NCBI RefSeq assembly: GCF_016469035.1
Contig: NZ_JAEHJZ010000018.1
Location: forward strand, 124,001-188,000
DNA from: Gelidibacter salicanalis
GTDB taxonomy: Bacteria; Bacteroidota; Bacteroidia; Flavobacteriales; Flavobacteriaceae
Length of the DNA stretch: 64,000 nucleotides
Reading direction: 5' to 3'
Under the pieces are notes generated by a model. That model searched no databases. It was not told the DNA's origin and saw only the letters and a list, made by a program, of their open reading frames with translations. How positions within the stretch are numbered: position 1 is the stretch's first letter; the number at the start of each line of letters is the position of its first letter. This document shows, one piece after another, positions 62,293-64,000 of the stretch. Both the position numbers and the translations under genes were made by a program.

Positions 62293-63219
62293 ATGGACAA
62301 GGAAATTAGCAACGAAGAAAAAATAAGGTTTAATTCTTTGTATCAGCAAATTATTGAAATTGCCTGTGGTAATTTTATGTTTCGTCAAGAACCTTCAGGT
62401 CGAAGAGATCCTATAGATACTATTACAGTATTACTGAACATGATGTCCGAAGAGATTAATTATTCCTGTTTTAATGCTCAGCAGTGGAATGAACATCCGG
62501 AATTTCTTTTTTCGATATTTTTAAATACAAATTACCATATAACGTCGTATTCTTCTGGAACTTCCAAAATTTTAAAATGGTATGATGACAATTTGGACAG
62601 ACCAGTTTCGGAAATACTTTCAGACAATTCGATAAAACTGTTAATGTCGGAACTTGAAATAAATTCTGTTAAAACATATCAGCGCTTAATCCCATTAGAC
62701 TTTCTAACAGAAAATAAGGGCGTATATAGAGTTTCGTGTACGATTCAAAAGATGGTAGGCATAAATTCGAATTTTTCTTTTGCTATTACAGCTTTCCGCT
62801 TCGGACATAAAAATGAAGAGGAGGAAGTGAAAGAAAAAAACTCCAGTGGCCAAGGAATGTTGGAAAAAAAAGAAAGTGCAGCAACCAAACTCCTTCTAAA
62901 ACAAGTTCGACTCTATATTCTGCGAAATCTGCATACGGAACTGCCCTCCCTGAAGCAATTGGGACTTATTCATCGTACCAATAGAACTAAGCTCAAAGAA
63001 GGATTCAAGAAATTTTATGGTACAACCATTCCTCGGTTCCACATGCAAAAAAGACTCGAAAAAGCTGCGTTATTAATTCGAAGTACTGAATTACCGTTCT
63101 CCATAATTGCCCAGAAATGTGGGTTTAAGGATCACTCTCATTTTTCTAAAAATTTTCGGCGTCAATATGGTCACACTCCTTCAGTCTACAGAAAGGAAAA
63201 TGCCTGGTCAATACAATAG
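62293..63219 (+). CDS. AraC family transcriptional regulator
   Basis: The product has 308 residues. The N-terminal 190 residues contain a PAS/GAF-like region (IIEIACGNFMFRQEPSGRRD, FLTENKGVYRVSCTIQKMVG), unlike the usual cupin sensor. The C-terminal double HTH is complete: LGLIHRTNRTKLKEGFKKFY and STELPFSIIAQKCGFKDHSH. It probably controls the divergent synthase gene and its own operon. The ligand is not known. Confidence 0.9.
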   Translation: MDKEISNEEKIRFNSLYQQIIEIACGNFMFRQEPSGRRDPIDTITVLLNMMSEEINYSCFNAQQWNEHPEFLFSIFLNTNYHITSYSSGTSKILKWYDDNLDRPVSEILSDNSIKLLMSELEINSVKTYQRLIPLDFLTENKGVYRVSCTIQKMVGINSNFSFAITAFRFGHKNEEEEVKEKNSSGQGMLEKKESAATKLLLKQVRLYILRNLHTELPSLKQLGLIHRTNRTKLKEGFKKFYGTTIPRFHMQKRLEKAALLIRSTELPFSIIAQKCGFKDHSHFSKNFRRQYGHTPSVYRKENAWSIQ

Positions 63220-63436
63220 CAGAATAGCATTACGTCTTTAGCAACCATTTTCTTTGGTGTTATTTCATGACATTTACTATTGTAAATAAAAAGTAGTTGA
63301 AAGCTTAATATGCTTTCATGCTTCCTTTTAAACCTGGAAAGTTTACACCATAAAGAAAATTTACAAATCTTTTTGCGCAGAAAGTAGGAGAAGCCGAAAA
63401 TCCTTCAAAGAGTAGGTGTTTATTAAACTTTATATT

Positions 63437-63718
63437 ATGAAAAAGTTATTTTTAATTCCAGCAATGGCACTTCTTGTTGTTCTAGGCATGTCCTTTACAA
63501 ATTTGGCAAGTGCTAACAAAGTTCAACCGGAAGTGTTTGCGAGTGATTATATTTTCGCAAATGGTAATTGGCGAGCAGTCCCGGAACAAAACTGTACGAG
63601 TGGTACAGTCACTTGTCGAGTTCAGTTTGGTGCAAATGGACCAATTTATGATCTATATGATGAAATGGATCTTTCTACCAAGAAAAACCAAAGTGATGGA
63701 ACTGTAATTGTTCTTTAA
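63437..63718 (+). CDS. DUF6520 family small exported protein
   Basis: The product has 93 residues from the ATG at 63,437; an upstream ATG at 63,416 would add seven residues. A signal peptide (LFLIPAMALLVVLGMSFTNL) precedes a short mature part with two cysteines (QNCTSGTVTC) and a YDLYDEMD segment. The DUF6520 group is common in Flavobacteriia and uncharacterised. A strong terminator follows. It may be a secreted peptide; a link with the upstream AraC module is only positional. Confidence 0.8.
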   Translation: MKKLFLIPAMALLVVLGMSFTNLASANKVQPEVFASDYIFANGNWRAVPEQNCTSGTVTCRVQFGANGPIYDLYDEMDLSTKKNQSDGTVIVL

Positions 63719-63735
63719 GTGGATTAATGTAGAAT

Positions 63736-63761
63736 AGCCTACTGAATATTTTCAGTAGGCT
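63736..63761 (+). terminator. Rho-independent terminator after the DUF6520 gene
   Basis: AGCCTACTGAA (63,736-63,746), TATT loop, TTCAGTAGGCT (63,751-63,761) make a perfect 11-base stem, followed by TTCTTT. It lies 17 bases after the DUF6520 stop. Confidence 0.9.
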
Positions 63762-63798
63762 TTCTTTAACATATCATCAAAGCATTTAATTTTTTTGT

Positions 63799-64000
63799 TT
63801 ACTCTGGCAACACCAGGAAATTTTGCAAATCCTCCCTTTTGATATAATCTGTAATTGCACGATTCACATCCTCAACGCTTATGAAATTTTCTAATATTCC
63901 GGGATATTTCAGAATATATTCCTCGTAATCTCTTTCCTGTTCCAAACTCTCTTTTAGGAATTGAGGCCAGAAATTGAAATAACCAAACGAATTGATTTGA
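63799..64000 (-). CDS. C-terminal part of an unidentified protein (5' end outside window)
   Basis: An open minus-strand frame enters at the window edge and ends with TAA at 63,801-63,799. It encodes about 66 residues: NSFGYFNFWPQFLKESLEQE, then EEYILKYPGILENFISVEDV and FLVLPE. It is acidic and helical, with no motif I can place. The frame is convergent with the DUF6520 gene across the shared terminator. Confidence 0.5.
   Translation of the reverse strand, partial: QINSFGYFNFWPQFLKESLEQERDYEEYILKYPGILENFISVEDVNRAITDYIKREDLQNFLVLPE

Noticed and set aside
22618-63718. Attachment sites and integrase of the element
   Set aside because: No tyrosine or serine recombinase gene and no clear long direct repeat at plausible edges were found; the ends may lie outside the window.
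1-64000. CRISPR arrays, tRNA and rRNA genes
   Set aside because: No regularly spaced repeat array other than the intragenic iterons, and no tRNA or rRNA signature, was recognised on reading both strands.

Overview
The window comes from a low-GC member of the Bacteroidota, most likely a marine Flavobacteriaceae strain. Evidence for this includes lipoproteins with Bacteroidota-style lipoboxes, A-rich leaders in place of Shine-Dalgarno sites, TAnnTTTG promoter elements, CTnDOT-type tra genes, BtgA/BtgB mobilisation genes, an RteC homologue and a DUF6520 protein. No rRNA, tRNA or CRISPR array was seen.

Positions 1-22,470 are chromosomal and centred on plant or algal polysaccharide use, chiefly xylan. 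They hold three GH10 xylanase genes (one 5'-truncated), two GH43 genes (one split by a REP-like doublet), a GH26-like glycanase, a GPH-family sugar symporter, ThuA and SMP-30 proteins, a sugar isomerase-like protein, a Kelch protein, a Gfo/Idh/MocA oxidoreductase and a decayed galactose mutarotase. A ribB-Crp pair and an alkaline phosphatase sit between them. The locus is visibly decaying: a module made of a DUF5916 3' fragment plus an outer-membrane-type protein of 417/421 residues occurs twice (about 272-2009 and 16,343-17,958). Each copy sits directly after a truncated copy of the gene that is complete downstream.

Positions about 22,470-59,250 are an integrative conjugative element. Its left part is an accessory patchwork: three Fic/Doc-type genes, each preceded by repeat or palindromic operator-like DNA; the scar of a type I restriction-modification locus; and the remnant of a HigA-SecB toxin-antitoxin-chaperone locus. 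The mobilisation and coupling genes (BtgA, BtgB, VirD4/TraG-like) lie inside this patchwork. A minus-strand transfer operon (traE, traF, the VirB4-type ATPase, traI, traJ, traK, traM, traN) follows, with a divergent amidase gene. At 44,590-56,380 lies a cargo block of a universal stress protein, a two-component system, UppP, ApbE, two CorA channels, a Ca2+/Na+ antiporter, a DUF808 protein, a PmtA-like methyltransferase and a SanA-like protein. Directly repeated copies of the 3' end of a DnaC/IstB-like ATPase gene bracket the block. The element then continues with a winged-helix initiator-like gene, the intact ATPase, an excisionase-like HTH gene and rteC.

The initiator-like gene carries six GGGACTGT repeats spaced 33, 33, 21, 33 and 33 bp, inside its coding sequence and next to a helicase-loader-like ATPase. 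This is the layout of the lambda O-P origin and suggests a replication origin within the element.

To the right (59,270-63,720) are a fused alpha-oxoamine synthase/N-acyltransferase of 800 residues and, divergently, a small STAS-like protein, an AraC-type regulator and a DUF6520 peptide. This could be a regulated aminoketone, lipid or signal biosynthesis module. No integrase or attachment site could be identified, so the element's outer ends are uncertain.
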